A stretch of 64,000 nt of DNA from Anaspis maculata (GCA_949128115.1 OX421961.1:86411277-86475276), one strand, 5' to 3'; counted from the stretch's first letter, positions 43,261-55,077 are shown. Notes: generated by a model not told the origin, from the sequence alone. Translations and numbers: made by a program.

Positions 43261-43825
43261 TGACAAGGTCACTCATGAATCACCCTATATAACCATGTAA
43301 TACTAGAGTCGTAGAGCAGCTTGTGTGTTGAATTTTATGGTTTTTTTTTTACGAAAAAATCCCATAAAAATGCGGAAAGCGTTAGGCAAATGTTCGTGTT
43401 TATCTCTACACAACTCATATTGTAGCACAACTAGGTGAAACAGTAAGTACCTGCGGAGGTACCTGCCTACACAAAGAGAATTCATGTTGTTATCGGCCGG
43501 CGTTTGTAACAAGGACGAGCTTTAATTCCAAAAAGGAGTCGTTTTATGCGCTATATATTTAGTTGCTTTATGGCACCTACCCCTACCTGTAATATCTTTG
43601 TTTATATTATTTGGATTAATTATGATAATCGTCGGATGAAGCGCTACTAGGACCTGTAAACACATTTGTCTAGAACAATGCGACGGGATGGATGGTGCGT
43701 GAGAGGATGGCCTTCAATTTATCCGGATTTGCAAAAAGAGGACATAGGTACAGTGTACAGTGGAGCAGATGCGAGCAATCTAGTAGGTATATCAAGGCCA
43801 CACATCCAACAATAATTGCATGTAG

Positions 43826-44063
43826 TGTTGGGAACGACGATAAAACCAAGACCAGACGGTAACCTGATCCGTCCACATTTTTATCGCCGAATTCCGGGAC
43901 CTCACGTCCCCTCTGGATGGCTGGCACCCGGCAGTCTGAAGCTAAGAGCTGAAGCCTCCGTATACTAATTACCTGCGTTTCATAATTCTGACCCCGTTAT
44001 TGTTTTGCATTATTCTGATTATAATACGTTTGTCGTCCACTCTGGCCTTTTTGTTACCTTACA
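43826..44063 (+). repeat. 5' LTR
   Basis: 238 bp, TG...CA ends, equal in length to the 3' copy with no difference seen by eye. Confidence 0.9.
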
Positions 44064-44289
44064 AAAGTCAGAAGCGGGATTATTAACTCTAAGTGTACGC
44101 CCACAATGATTGAACAATAATAATTATTGAGACATATTCTACAAGTTACGCCCCAGTGTTCGAACAATTTTTGGATTGCGCGAATCGCGATCTGAAACGA
44201 AAGAACTGTGTAAAAAGGACCTAAGGACAGTGAGCTGTGAAACCCGTGATTAAAACTTGGTGTACTCAGTGGGTGGAATTGGTGTGAAG

Positions 44290-45057
44290 ATGAGCCCATC
44301 ACCACGCCGACCCAGTCAACGGCGGTCACACCTCGCAGGTCAGTCCCGAGCTCGCAACACGTCGCCGAGCAGGACACCCCCTCGAAACGAAGACGACGCT
44401 CGTTCTCGAGAGATACAGGAATTGAAACGTGAGCTAACAGACCTACAAAATTTTGTAAGTACTCGTTCCAATAATACTACTCTGGATGAGACGATCATTC
44501 CGTTGTTCGAACCGGGCACAAACAACAGCCAAAGTGCAGCCGAATGGATCCGCAAAGTTGATGAACTGATAATTTTCCATAACTGGAATCAAGTGACCGC
44601 GTTTAAATTAGCCACTAATCGTTTACGTGGCAACGCGCGAAAATGGTACGACTCCTTGCCGACTCCCTGTCTAAATTGGCTAGAAATGAAGGACTTGATT
44701 ACGCTGAGTTTTCCGACACCGATTCGTTTTGGGAAATTAATCAAAGAAGCCGCTAATTATGGTCCCATCTCTGGACAGAATTTAGGTGACTATTGTTACG
44801 AGAAAGCCTCAAAGCTGCGCCAGCTACGTCTCGACATCCCCGAAGAATTTATTGTTGATAGCGTAATTGAAGGGATCCAAGATGACAAAATCTCACTCCC
44901 CGCAAGAGCAGCGAATTTTCAAACAATTGGTAGTTTGGCAAATTATTTGAGTAACATAACTCCTATGATGTCGTACCTAACAACATCAACTGTAAGGCCG
45001 AACACTCATAACAACGCGGGTAATAATGTGGGCCAAGAACCAACCGAGCATGAGTAA
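44290..45057 (+). CDS. Retrotransposon gag protein
   Basis: 255 residues from ATG 44290 (MSPSPRRPSQRRS). A basic Ser/Arg/Pro-rich N terminus leads into a short coiled coil (EIQELKRELTDLQNF) and a retrotransposon gag domain (AAEWIRKVDELI, LRGNARKWYDSLP, DLITLSFPTP, DYCYEKASKLRQL). There is no CCHC zinc knuckle. The style is that of Gypsy-type gag. It probably packages element RNA, with enzymes supplied by a related full element. Confidence 0.85.
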   Translation: MSPSPRRPSQRRSHLAGQSRARNTSPSRTPPRNEDDARSREIQELKRELTDLQNFVSTRSNNTTLDETIIPLFEPGTNNSQSAAEWIRKVDELIIFHNWNQVTAFKLATNRLRGNARKWYDSLPTPCLNWLEMKDLITLSFPTPIRFGKLIKEAANYGPISGQNLGDYCYEKASKLRQLRLDIPEEFIVDSVIEGIQDDKISLPARAANFQTIGSLANYLSNITPMMSYLTTSTVRPNTHNNAGNNVGQEPTEHE

Positions 45058-45386
45058 GGTTGGTTAACTGACAACAATGGCTCAAGATTGGAGGCTGATG
45101 GTTCTACCAAAGACTAGGATCTACGTCATTAGATAATGGATGGTGACATCAATTTGGTGACAACATCTGACACTATGTGGAAAGAATCAATGCATGCGAG
45201 TTGATCAAAGATCAACAAAAGTCATACGAATTGGGTTGAGTTTGATTCGTAATTAGTCGCTAGACACAAAAAGGGAAGTTGAAAAAAAAAACAACGAATT
45301 ACATTGCTGTACACGTCTAAGCATTTGTACCTGTTTTCAGAGTAATCGACATTCTGAGGGCAGAATGAGAAGTCAGGATGGCCGAA

Positions 45387-45624
45387 TGTTGGGAACGACG
45401 ATAAAACCAAGACCAGACGGTAACCTGATCCGTCCACATTTTTATCGCCGAATTCCGGGACCTCACGTCCCCTCTGGATGGCTGGCACCCGGCAGTCTGA
45501 AGCTAAGAGCTGAAGCCTCCGTATACTAATTACCTGCGTTTCATAATTCTGACCCCGTTATTGTTTTGCATTATTCTGATTATAATACGTTTGTCGTCCA
45601 CTCTGGCCTTTTTGTTACCTTACA
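45387..45624 (+). repeat. 3' LTR
   Basis: 238 bp, preceded by a purine-rich stretch (about 45358-45380) and followed by the GTAG target duplication. Confidence 0.9.
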
Positions 45625-46384
45625 GTAGAGAAGGATCTATTATCAGTTCAATTCTTCACTGCATTTTCGATTTGTTGAGAAAATATCTTTGCACGCAGAA
45701 AATATGGGTTTTTACGTACAATTTTATTTGATATGCGAAATAACATGTCATCTAGAGTTCAGTCTACCACTCCAAGGTCTTTGTGGTCGTTATCCACAAT
45801 AAGCACGAAGATTCTAAATATTCAAGCTTATCCTATAACAGGTGTCCTGAAATTAGCTTACCAAAGTTTACCAGCAGATTCTGCAATCACAAACGAGATC
45901 ACAAATAAGAAAAAAAGTTCCCAAACATGGGCCAACAAAATTAATGCTTCATTTTGGTACTAGTGCTCTGTATCATTTAGGTAGTTGTACAGAATATCAA
46001 AGTAAGGCACTGCAAAAGTGTTGAATTGAAACATTGGAACCCTCCCGATTTTCAAAAAAAAAACTTTCAGATTCTTCACCACTGGTTCAGGGAAAAGTTG
46101 GACCAATACCTCAAAACAATCGGTTTTTGGAGTTTTTGTTTTTTTTTTCAATTACAGGGTGGCCTCGAAAAAGTCAAGTCAGGCTTTCAGTATGAAGCGA
46201 AATTGGATATTCAGTTGTTTTCACGCAGTTGTTCCCTACTTTTCTTCGTTTCCTTCTTCCCGCGCTTTTTTGCGGGAGTTTGGTTATGTTGTGGTGTTTG
46301 AGGGCGAAGATGCAAGTTATGAAAGGGCCCCTGTTTTTTTTTTAATTCAGAAAGGATCTCAAAATCTGCAAATAAAGCAAAGTC

Positions 46385-46900
46385 CATAAAAAATCATGAA
46401 AGATTTTTCAACATTCCTCAATGTCAAGAATGGTACGTCTAAGATAAAATGAATTTTCTTCCTACTAAATGGGGCCTTGCACTGCCACTTTTACACACCG
46501 AGGGCGCCACGACCGTTGGGGGCAAATTCGACGATTTTGACGGCGTTGACGCTTCAGCGACCGACGTCCGTCATTTTATGTCTTGATTTGAAATTTGGAT
46601 AACCTCTGTTTCTTGCTTGACGTCTCCAGTCACTGTCAGTTACTGGTCAAACTACTCGAACTCCCCTGTTTTTCGCGTCGTTACGGCCGCTTTATCGAAG
46701 TAGGCGCCCCCTACAGTAGTGGCGACCTCACGTTGAGTTTTTCAATTGCAAGGCCCCATTAGATGTCTTATTCCTTCATTAAAAACTGAGAATGATACAG
46801 CTGCATTTTCGTATGACCATACTATCTATATTCATTTTGGCGCCTTCACAATATTTGCCTGTGGCAAATGTCAAGGGGGGAAGCGAAGGAAGAAGAGTTT
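46385..46900. repeat. Fragment of the hairpin-2 family, split by a MITE
   Basis: 46385-46470 and 46758-46900 match parts of the 16.4-18.8 kb element (CAACATTCCTCAATGTC, TTGGCGCCTTCAC, TTTGCCTGTGGCAAATG). The pieces join across 46471-46757. Confidence 0.6.
46471..46757. mobile_element. MITE inserted in the hairpin-2 fragment
   Basis: 287 bp with ends GGGGCCTTGCA and TGCAAGGCCCC. The flanks rejoin as CTACTAAAT/TAGATGTCTTA, which matches the uninterrupted family sequence, so the insertion point is exact to about 2 bp. Confidence 0.75.
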
Positions 46901-46999
46901 TCCAGTCCAGCGTTATGAATTTTCAAAATGGAGTACTTGCCAATGGAATAGATTTAGCTGGAAATACTTTTGATTGCTAGTATAAGTGATAAGGGGACT

Positions 47000-48248
47000 C
47001 TACTGAGAATTTCACAAAAATCCCGTCGTTTTCTACAGAAAGAAACGAATTTGAAAAATCCTCCTAAAAGCTTCGCGCCAGGACAGGGATTTTGAGTGGG
47101 GTTGGTCTGACTGTGTGACAATGGAATAATCAAGAATGTCAGGGATGTCACTGTGACACTGTCATTTTGAACATGCTATCGCAAAACCGGTTTCCTATCG
47201 AATTCTCTTACCATCAGCATTTAGACAATAAAGTCGAACAAGGTTTCGAGGAAACTGACTCCAGAAACCTCTTATAACACTGTCTCAGTCGAGATAATTT
47301 ATTTCCAGGGAAAAATCTGGAGGATCACCAATAGCACAGAAATAAGAGGCTGAAAATGAACAGTGAGCTTTTATAGAGGTTCATCATTAGCATACAATTC
47401 CGGATAGGTAATACTTTAGAGCTACAAGAGATCCATGTGGGGAGGACGCGATGGATCTCCAAATAAAATGTGGGGAGCAGGAACACTGATGTTCGAAATG
47501 AAGCCGAGGGTCAGCTAGGTCAGAGCACGGGTGACAAACATGCGAAAGGCTTTTAGGTGGACAGCACTGAAGACTAAAGAAAGAGACTAGTTAGGTTGAA
47601 CAAGGAATGAACAAAACGAGTAGGTACTTACCGCGTAGATCAAAGCCTCGATCAAAACAGTCAAAGGCAAAAAAAGGGCACAGGAAGAAATTACGGTCGG
47701 CGGTGTGACGTTGTCAGTCAGACTCAGATCTTGTTGTTTGAAAACGGAACCTTGGCGACGTTATATCATTGCCAACCCAACGAGGAAAAAGAGTCCTTCT
47801 ATGTTCTATATCTAATATATTTGTGACGTCACAAATATATTTTTAAAACACGCATTGCGGCCGCAATTTTGGGAATTTAGGAAAAAGAAAAAATACGGGT
47901 ACATTATTTTTAACCATACTATCGATTAAGCCAATAAAAAAAAATTAGGCAAGTACCCCATTTTCCCTAGCCGGTGCCACTCGAGAAGGCCTCTCACCCG
48001 GGTTTTGACCAGGACGACTGGCTTTTGATGCAGGACTCCCTCCTCAAAAATTCATTCCTGCTCGGGGATCGACCTTTCTCGAATAATTCCTACTGATATC
48101 GACGAGGATATCGAAATTAGATTGGATGGATTGGGCGTCGTGTAAACCCATTTTCAAAATCGGCACGGTTTCGGTTTTCCTGGATACTAATCGGGAAAGT
48201 TTGAACCTCTTTTGCTTCTCCTTCACTATAAATCAATATATGTATAAA
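47000..48248. other. Intergenic with a CRE palindrome and a family I fragment
   Basis: No gene is recognised. 47990-48235 resembles 56575-56700 inverted (family I). A minus-strand GTAAGT donor at about 47630 could end an untranslated exon; no partner exon was found. Confidence 0.4.
47814..47841. promoter_or_regulatory. Perfect 28-bp palindrome centred on TGACGTCA
   Basis: The half-site AATATATTTGTGAC is followed by its exact complement, placing a full cAMP-response element (TGACGTCA) at the centre. It may be a CREB-type binding site or a chance AT palindrome. Confidence 0.4.
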
Positions 48249-49115
48249 TAGCAAAAATAGGTAGCCTTCAGATCAAGTGAAAAACGTACGTATGCAGTTG
48301 GCAGTAGTTAATGGTGTTTCCACTACGGGCGAATACCAATGAGAATCAAACTGGTAGCATTCATTGAGTATAAAATTATGAGAGCCGTTACCGGTGATAT
48401 TTCTGAAACTGATGATAGTTTTGACAAAGCATCCGCTTGCTCTGACCTACGTGCTGAGGTGAGAACTGCAGCGTCAGCTTGAAGAATTTTTCAGAAATGA
48501 AGGGCAAACTAATACCAGAACAGAGTCCTCCCAGTACTGCACTATTTATATTAGAAAACGATCCGCTGCAAAGCTGGTTTCAAAAGTTGCTTGTAGCGTG
48601 GCATCATCTATCGGACTATGACAAAACCTGTTCATGGCGCCTCTTTGTATATTTTTATTCAACACTGGTAGGTAAATAGGTAGGTACGTATAGGTCGCGG
48701 GAGCAAAAATGGCGGCCTAGAGATGGGTATATGGTATCATGTCATTTTCACTTCTTTAGTTGTAATAAATTATAGGTATAGATAATTTACTGAACAATTG
48801 CCGCTTTATCAAAAAAATAATTGTGATGAATTCAATATTTGACTGAGTAATGTCAAAAACAAACAAATCTCTACAGCGGTACCTTGGCACTCCATCATGC
48901 GCTGGCGCGAGCGTCTTATGTCAATCCAACTTCGAAAAAATGCGCATTGCGCTGTTGCCATGTCAGGCGTACTTGCAACGTTCCCATAGCGGGTGCCAAG
49001 GTGACGTTATGTTCCCGCGACCTAAAGGAATAGCTATGATCGAAAGAATTCGTACGGTTTCGTTTACAGGGTAGCCTGAATTCTGCCATCCTTCTCAGAG
49101 ACCATCTTAATACTT
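48249..49115 (+). repeat. Left arm of a large inverted repeat around the Asn-rich gene
   Basis: About 867 bp, inverted at 51930-52810. Landmarks: AACGTACGTATGCAGTTGGC, GGTGCCAAGGTGACGTTATG, CCTGTTCATGGCGCCTC. Identity is high but not perfect. Confidence 0.85.
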
Positions 49116-50012
49116 CAAACTTCAATGGCAATGGCGGATTGCCTTTTCAAGTTCCACAAGTAAATGGTAATGCATAGCATGGCATTTTCTCTTTTCTGAG
49201 TTTGACCGGAACACTGGCAAAGGTCGCATCTTTATACAGAAAATACTTGCTGCGCGAAATGATTCGATTCCAGTCGTTCCTCCTATCATAATGGGAGTAG
49301 CTATACATAATGGTGTGACGTTCCTGTGGAGAATGATCGGATTCTATCACAAATTAAAATGTTTATTTCTTATTTGTCCATTATACAGTTAGTAATGTAT
49401 AGAAAATATAATTGAATTTACCCCAAATAAATGTAAAGAATCAGGGAGTTAGAATAATAGCTAGTACCTAGCTAATAAGTAGTGTATTACTCTAGCTTCC
49501 TGTATAGCACCTCAAAAAATATCATCCGACTTCAAGCAGTAGATAGGTCGAGAGATAGGTACTGCTAACTTAGATTGGAATGCTCTGTTAATTTTTAATT
49601 TCTATTTGAATATCCGTTCAAATCCAAGTTCAAACAGTTGGATAGCGCGCGAGAAAACTCGCATCCCATTTCGTCATCTAAAACACAGTTAGTTTTCATT
49701 TACGAAGAACCAAACGCAATTACCAATAATTCATTTTGGAGCGGACCTTGCGATGTGGAGAGCCTAGCGAAGCACCTTCTGGCTTCTCGCAACGCTTTGA
49801 TCCTCTTCATATCGTTCGATAGATGTTCCTGCAGCCATTTAATTACCAACGTTTCCGAAGGCGCTCTATTGTCGTCTAACTGTAATTGTCAGATAATTAC
49901 CATAAAAATGTCTTGTACTTCCCAAATGTATGGCCTTACCATCTCCAAATATCCAAAGACACATTGGCTGACGCACTAAAATTTACAAGTATAATTTGAA
50001 AAAACGTGACTT

Positions 50013-51083
50013 TTATGGATAAAATACTTGCGAATCGTCCTCGTCATCATTGTTATTGTTGGATGTCCGCTTTGCTCTTAGAGCACCCATGTCGAAATTT
50101 TGACGATAACCCGTTTGGCCAGACTCACGTCTCACGGCATTACCATAGCCGAAACCTCTTTCATCATAGCCGTTTCTATTCCCCGAGTCGAAGCCACCAT
50201 AATTGCCTAAGTTACAACAAGATGCCAAAGTATAAAAACAAATAAGCGAAAAAAGGTGAGACGTGAAAGATAAAATCGGAAACAAGTTACCGCTACCAAG
50301 AGGTCTCCACTGGCCTCTATCCTGCTGTCCGTAGTTACGGTTGTAACCATCGTAGCTACTCATACCGTAACGACGGTTGTCGTCTTTACAGTCACTGTTG
50401 TAGCCGCCATAGTAACCATTACTGTTGTAACTTCCTCCTGTTTTGTTGTAACGATTGTAGCCATAATCATAGCTGCCACGATTGTGACCATTGTTACGAT
50501 TAGATTCGTTGGAATCTTCATCGGAGTTCTCACCGCCGTAATTTTCATTGTTAAAGCGATTATTGCCGTAACTAGTACCATATCGATTGCTAGAATTGCG
50601 ACGTCCGTAACCCTTATTCTCATATCTTTCTTCGCTCGTAGAACTGCTATCATCGTCGTTATCATATCCACTGTAACCGTTACCCCGATTGCGATTGTTC
50701 CCGTAACGATTGCTGTTACCATAGTTACCGTATCCGTTGTTGTCGTTATTGTAGCGCTTATTGTTTTTGCGCTGTTTATTTCTGGAATTTCCGAAATTGT
50801 CGTAATTGTAATTATTTCTTCTTGATTTTTTTCTGCGATTGTCGTTGAAGTCGTCATCGTCGTAATTGTTGTTGTCTTGAGAATCGACGCCGCATTGCTG
50901 GAGCATTTTTTTCGCTTCCCTTTTTAGTAGATTATCTTCGTCATTTTGATTTGTGGTTGAGTTGTAGATGTTCGTGCGGTTCTTCAAAGCATCCCCTAAA
51001 GTGTGTCCATTGTTGTCTGAACACTGAACATACGCAAATGTCACCGAGGAGCACAGGAAGAAAAAATAAATTATTTCAGTCAT
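50013..51083 (-). CDS. Asn/Gly/Tyr-rich secreted protein
   Basis: ATG at 51083 follows a minus-strand TATA box. A signal peptide (IIYFFFLCSSVTFAYVQC) leads into a short acidic and basic region, then a long low-complexity domain of NN, NY, GYG, NRYGNN and DD/ES clusters, with a further charged tail (NNNNDDEDDSQ). An 84-bp GT-AG intron (50207-50290) fits in frame: spliced length 328 residues, unspliced 356 with a hydrophobic insert. No catalytic domain is present. Such proteins occur as silk, glue, salivary or cuticle components; which of these applies cannot be told. A further 3' exon after the CAA/GTATTT at about 50024 is possible. The gene sits between the 870-bp inverted repeats. Confidence 0.75.
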   Translation of the reverse strand: MTEIIYFFFLCSSVTFAYVQCSDNNGHTLGDALKNRTNIYNSTTNQNDEDNLLKREAKKMLQQCGVDSQDNNNYDDDDFNDNRRKKSRRNNYNYDNFGNSRNKQRKNNKRYNNDNNGYGNYGNSNRYGNNRNRGNGYSGYDNDDDSSSTSEERYENKGYGRRNSSNRYGTSYGNNRFNNENYGGENSDEDSNESNRNNGHNRGSYDYGYNRYNKTGGSYNSNGYYGGYNSDCKDDNRRYGMSSYDGYNRNYGQQDRGQWRPLGSGNLFPILSFTSHLFSLICFYTLASCCNLGNYGGFDSGNRNGYDERGFGYGNAVRRESGQTGYRQNFDMGALRAKRTSNNNNDDEDDSQVFYP

Positions 51084-51125
51084 ATTTTCGACGCTTGACT
51101 GAAATAACGCATAACGTTGATACGG

Positions 51126-51134
51126 ATTTTATAA
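51126..51134 (-). promoter_or_regulatory. TATA box of the Asn-rich secreted gene
   Basis: TTATAAAAT on the minus strand about 45 bp before ATG 51083, implying a very short leader. Confidence 0.6.
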
Positions 51135-51929
51135 TTTCTGAAAACAATAAGTGTCAGTTCATCTATGGGTATAATGTGGATAATTAAGTCGGGTACAATG
51201 CGTATGGGTATGGTGTAATCAGGATGGTCATTGATATGTCAAAGTTATTTCATAATTTTTTGTGCAGGTAAAGTTGGTTCGTGACTCTTGTGTTTAAAAA
51301 ATAGTGGGTAGGTAATTATTATGGTGACGGTGATCTTTTAAAACTATTTCATAGAAGAGGTAACGTCTGGGAGCCTGCGAGGCTTTTTAGATTTGGCACT
51401 CTTACTTTCCTCTTTGCACTTGATTTTGAACCTGTACCATAACTCGTGAGAGTGAAATGAACAGCTGCATAGAAGAAACTGGTTCCTCTAATGGGATTTT
51501 TAGTTTTGACCATAACCGCTTATTACATTGCGAACAACAAATTCGATACCTACCTACTAAATATTTGAGGGTCAAAATGGCACTGGTAAATTATACTTTT
51601 ACCTACGTCGCTGGTTTTGGTCGACGTTCAGTTTGTTTACGTATTTTTTGTCTGATCCTAATTATTGTGGATGTTTATCCAGTTTTTAAAGTTGATAATC
51701 AGTTTACTCAACTCTGGATGTTATTGCGTTTCTGTGCGAATGAGCAATCTGTAGTAAAACCCAGAGCAATTTATTATTAACAATAATTGAACTGATTAAC
51801 ACCAGAGTTTCACAAAAATTAAACAAAAAAGTTTTGAAGAGAAAAGAACATCTAAGTTGTAATGATCTCTAGCATATTTATATTGTAATCGTCATCCCAT
51901 CTGGATATTTCATCACTATAAATGGCACT

Positions 51930-52810
51930 TGAAGGTGCTAAGGTCCTATCTCTGAGAAGGATGGCAGAATTCACGCTACCCTGTAAACGAAACCGTACGA
52001 ATTCTTTCGATCATAGCTATTCCTTTAGGTCGCGGGAACATAACGTCACCTTGGCACCCGCTATGGGAACGTTGCAAGTACGCCTGACGTGGCAACAGCG
52101 CATTTTTTTCGAAGTTGGATTGACATAAGACGCTCGTGCCAGAGCATGATGGGGTGCCAAGATACCGCTGTAGAGATTTGTTTGTTTTTGACATTACTCA
52201 GTCAAATCTTGAATTCATTACAATTATTTTTTTGATGAAGCGGCAATTGTTCAGTAAATTGTCTATACCTATAATTTATTACAACTTAAGAAGTGAAAAT
52301 GACATTATATCATATACCCATCTCTAGGCCGCCATTTTTGCTCCCGCGACCTATACGTACCTACCTATACAACTTGTTGAATGAAAATATACAAAGAGGC
52401 GCCATGACTCCGCGCCATGAACACGTTTTGTCATAGTCCGATAGATGACGTCACGCTACAAGCAACTTTTGAAACCAGCTTTGTAGCGGATCGTTTTCTA
52501 ATATAAATAGTGCAGTACTGGAAGGACTCTGTTCTGGTATTAGTTTGCCCTTCATTTATCATTTCTAAAAAATTCTTCAAGCTGAAGCTGCAGTTTTCAC
52601 CTCAGCACGTAGGTCAGAGCAAGCGGATGCTTTGTCAAAACTATCATCAGTTTCAGAAATATCACCGGTAACGGCTCTCATAATTTTGCACTCAATGAAT
52701 GCTACCAGTTCGATTCCCATTGGTATTCGCCCGTAGTGGAAACACCATTAACTACTGCCAACTGCATACGTACGTTTTTCAAGTGATCTAAAGGCTCGCT
52801 ATTTTTGCTA
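51930..52810 (-). repeat. Right arm of the large inverted repeat
   Basis: The inverse of 48249-49115, running from about CTCTGAGAAGGATGGC outward to GCTATTTTTGCTA. The short frames inside (51922-52128 and its mirror) are shared by both arms and look non-functional. Confidence 0.85.
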
Positions 52811-53465
52811 ATTTTGCTTTTTGCATAATTTAATCTTTCTCCAAAACGCTTCTTAAGGGAGATATAGCCCTTCAAAGTTCAGTTCTTAAAATCATCTTTT
52901 TGCAATTACTCCCAAGTCATCAAAGCGATTTTTACCAAATTTGGTACAAATACTTATGAAATAAATATCCATCACTTGACGCAGATAACTTTTGAATAGT
53001 AAAGGTACCAGAAGTGTATTGTACTGATAAATTGTTCCAATGACATTAGAAACTTCCTAATGGGTACCTAAAGAATATTGGAACCAAAACTAGTAAAATT
53101 TACACTTACTAACTATAAATAAAAACAGTAGGCGACACTAAAACTCGCAGGAATTTTGAAATCAACAGTTTTTATCCGTCTGGCGGCCAAACTCAAAATG
53201 TGAACGTAGAAATATACCTAGAGCCGGCTCTGTGTAAAACATGGATGTTTATGGTTTTCAACATTTCAACTGGGTCATGTCATGTCATTCATAGCTAAAC
53301 ATAACTAGGAAATTGGAAACATTCATAAGTGTGTACCGAGGTCGAGGTGTGTACATACCTATTTAATATTTCAGCAAAGGTACTTTTAATGGGTAGCTGA
53401 TAGTTTCGGGACCCGAACTAGACAAAATCTTGTCTAAATAACGATAGGACCCTAATTAAGTCATC
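52811..53465. other. Intergenic, nothing recognised
   Basis: No exon or paired element was seen. Confidence 0.4.
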
Positions 53466-53603
53466 AGCTTATTTAGCCGCAAGTTTCAATTTCAGTCCCA
53501 AGCGGAGCGACGCCCATTGGCCTTTACAAACCAGCCTCCTCAGAACAGCCAATAAGCGATGCAGCGCTTACGGCTAAAATTGAAACTTGCGGCTAAATAA
53601 GCT
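53466..53603. mobile_element. MITE family K, copy 1
   Basis: Ends AGCTTATTTAGCCGCAAG and the complement, with the core GACGCCCATTGGC and CAGCCAATAAGCGATGCAGCG. A second copy lies at 63797-63904. Confidence 0.75.
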
Positions 53604-54955
53604 GAATGAGCTGACTGAACGCAACTTAATATTTTGAGTTCGCTAATCCTCAAAAGAGCAAGTGCGCTGATGAGCCTCACGCGGGTAAGGGCATAATCAC
53701 TTGGTTCTCCTAGTGGTGAGTGCTTTTTTGCAACCGGTGAACGTCGATCAAGAACTATTTCTTTGATCACTTTGATCAGTCAAAAATGGCCTTTTTGCAG
53801 TTATCTACTTTTTTATTTTTTCAACTGAAAGAGGAAAAAATCTATCAATGTATTGTCCTTGAAGGTTATCCCCATCAAATCTCCCCATTACAAATATTCG
53901 GTAGGTGCCTAACTTCGAAAATTAAACAGCAGAGTTCTGGCACTTTGAAACATTGGGGTCGGTCGCCTTCACATGTCGCCTTAAAGTGATAGCAATGCCC
54001 CCTGCGTTACCTACTCGCGATTTCAAAAATCTAGACGCCCTCTGGCGGCTGAAATGGTGAAGCTAGTTTGTGAGTTTTCACGTCATTTCTGTTCTGTCGC
54101 TTCTGTCAGATAACCATTGACAATCGCGGTGACCGATTTATTCAAGAAAGTAAACTTTTGTTAAATAGCCATCAATGAATAATTAACCCAAATACCACAA
54201 ATACAACCGTATTTATACAACGCACGATGACAGGTGACAGAAAAACTTACAATCCTCCATCTTGTTTACAGCGCTCCCATCGGTAGTTTAAATCGCGAAT
54301 TAAAGAATGAGTGTTGGCTGTTGGCCTGAACATTGGGCGAAAATACAAAATTTCGGATGCGGTAAATTTCCATTCTCTATATTTACGCGAAAAGTGTTAA
54401 TCATAAAGTATTTTGGTTCTCGACTTTCCATGGTAATTGGTTGAACTCATAATAATAAACCATCCATCTCATTGATATTCTCTGCTGCCCAAAGAACACT
54501 TGCATCATCTTATGCATTATGCCTACAAGAGTGACCAAACTTAATTAGTTGGATTTCCCCGGTCAACGTGACGCAATTTTCAAAGATGCACACTAAAAAA
54601 AATAACCTTTTTGTGTTTTGTCGCAAGTCAAGTCATCTTTGTAAACAGATTTGTGTTGCTGAGTATCAGAAAAATTCCAACACGCAAAATTCGAATTCAA
54701 AACCATAGACAATTCAAAACACATCTCATCACGTTGTAAATCCAGTATGTAATGTCACTTTTCTAATTAATCGTGCAATCCTGAAAAATGAACCATTTCA
54801 TTGGGTCAGCTTTTCTCTAACCCGTCACCTTTGGCTAGACGTTCGGAAAAATAGGTTGCGGCCATCGCATCCCTCTACGTAATAGCGCACGATCAATTCA
54901 GAAAATGACATTCTTGAATGGCATGTGGCATGATTGGCGTGAATGGGATATAGGT
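53604..54955. other. Intergenic, nothing firm
   Basis: TGACAGGTGACAG-type motifs near 54225-54245, followed by a GTAAAT donor-like site near 54362, could mark an untranslated first exon. No downstream exon was identified. Confidence 0.35.
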
Positions 54956-55077
54956 ACCGTATGATCAAAAACTTTCCTCCTCTAGGCAGGCTGTGGCCTG
55001 GTCAAAACCAGCCTCGTTTGCCTGCCAATGACCAGACCACAGCCTGCCTAGAGGAGGAAAGTTTTTGATCATACGGT
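54956..55077. repeat. Palindrome 1 of three adjacent palindromes
   Basis: ACCGTATGATCAAAAACTTT and its exact complement; the arms pair for more than 45 bp (CCTCCTCTAGGCAGGCTGTG) around a short loop. Confidence 0.85.

Larger units (their letters stand above)
43826..45624 (+). mobile_element. Gag-only LTR retrotransposon, 1.8 kb
   Basis: Two direct repeats of 238 bp (43826-44063 and 45387-45624), apparently identical, begin TGTTGGGAACG and end CCTTACA. They are flanked by GTAG on both sides (43822-43825, 45625-45628). The interior has one gag frame and no protease, reverse transcriptase or integrase. It is non-autonomous and recent. Confidence 0.92.

Noticed and set aside
43670..43927. Frame MPAIQRGREVPEFG seen twice (also 45222-45488)
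   Set aside because: It is antisense to the LTR of the gag-only element and repeated only because the LTR is repeated.
48850..49131. Small frames present in both inverted arms (MSKTNKSLQRYLGTP and mirror)
   Set aside because: They are short, differ by small indels between arms, have no domain, and occur on both strands of the same repeat.
50360..50857. Thr/Ile-rich frames on both strands opposite the Asn-rich gene
   Set aside because: They are shadows of the low-complexity AAT/GGT/TAT codon pattern of the real frame.
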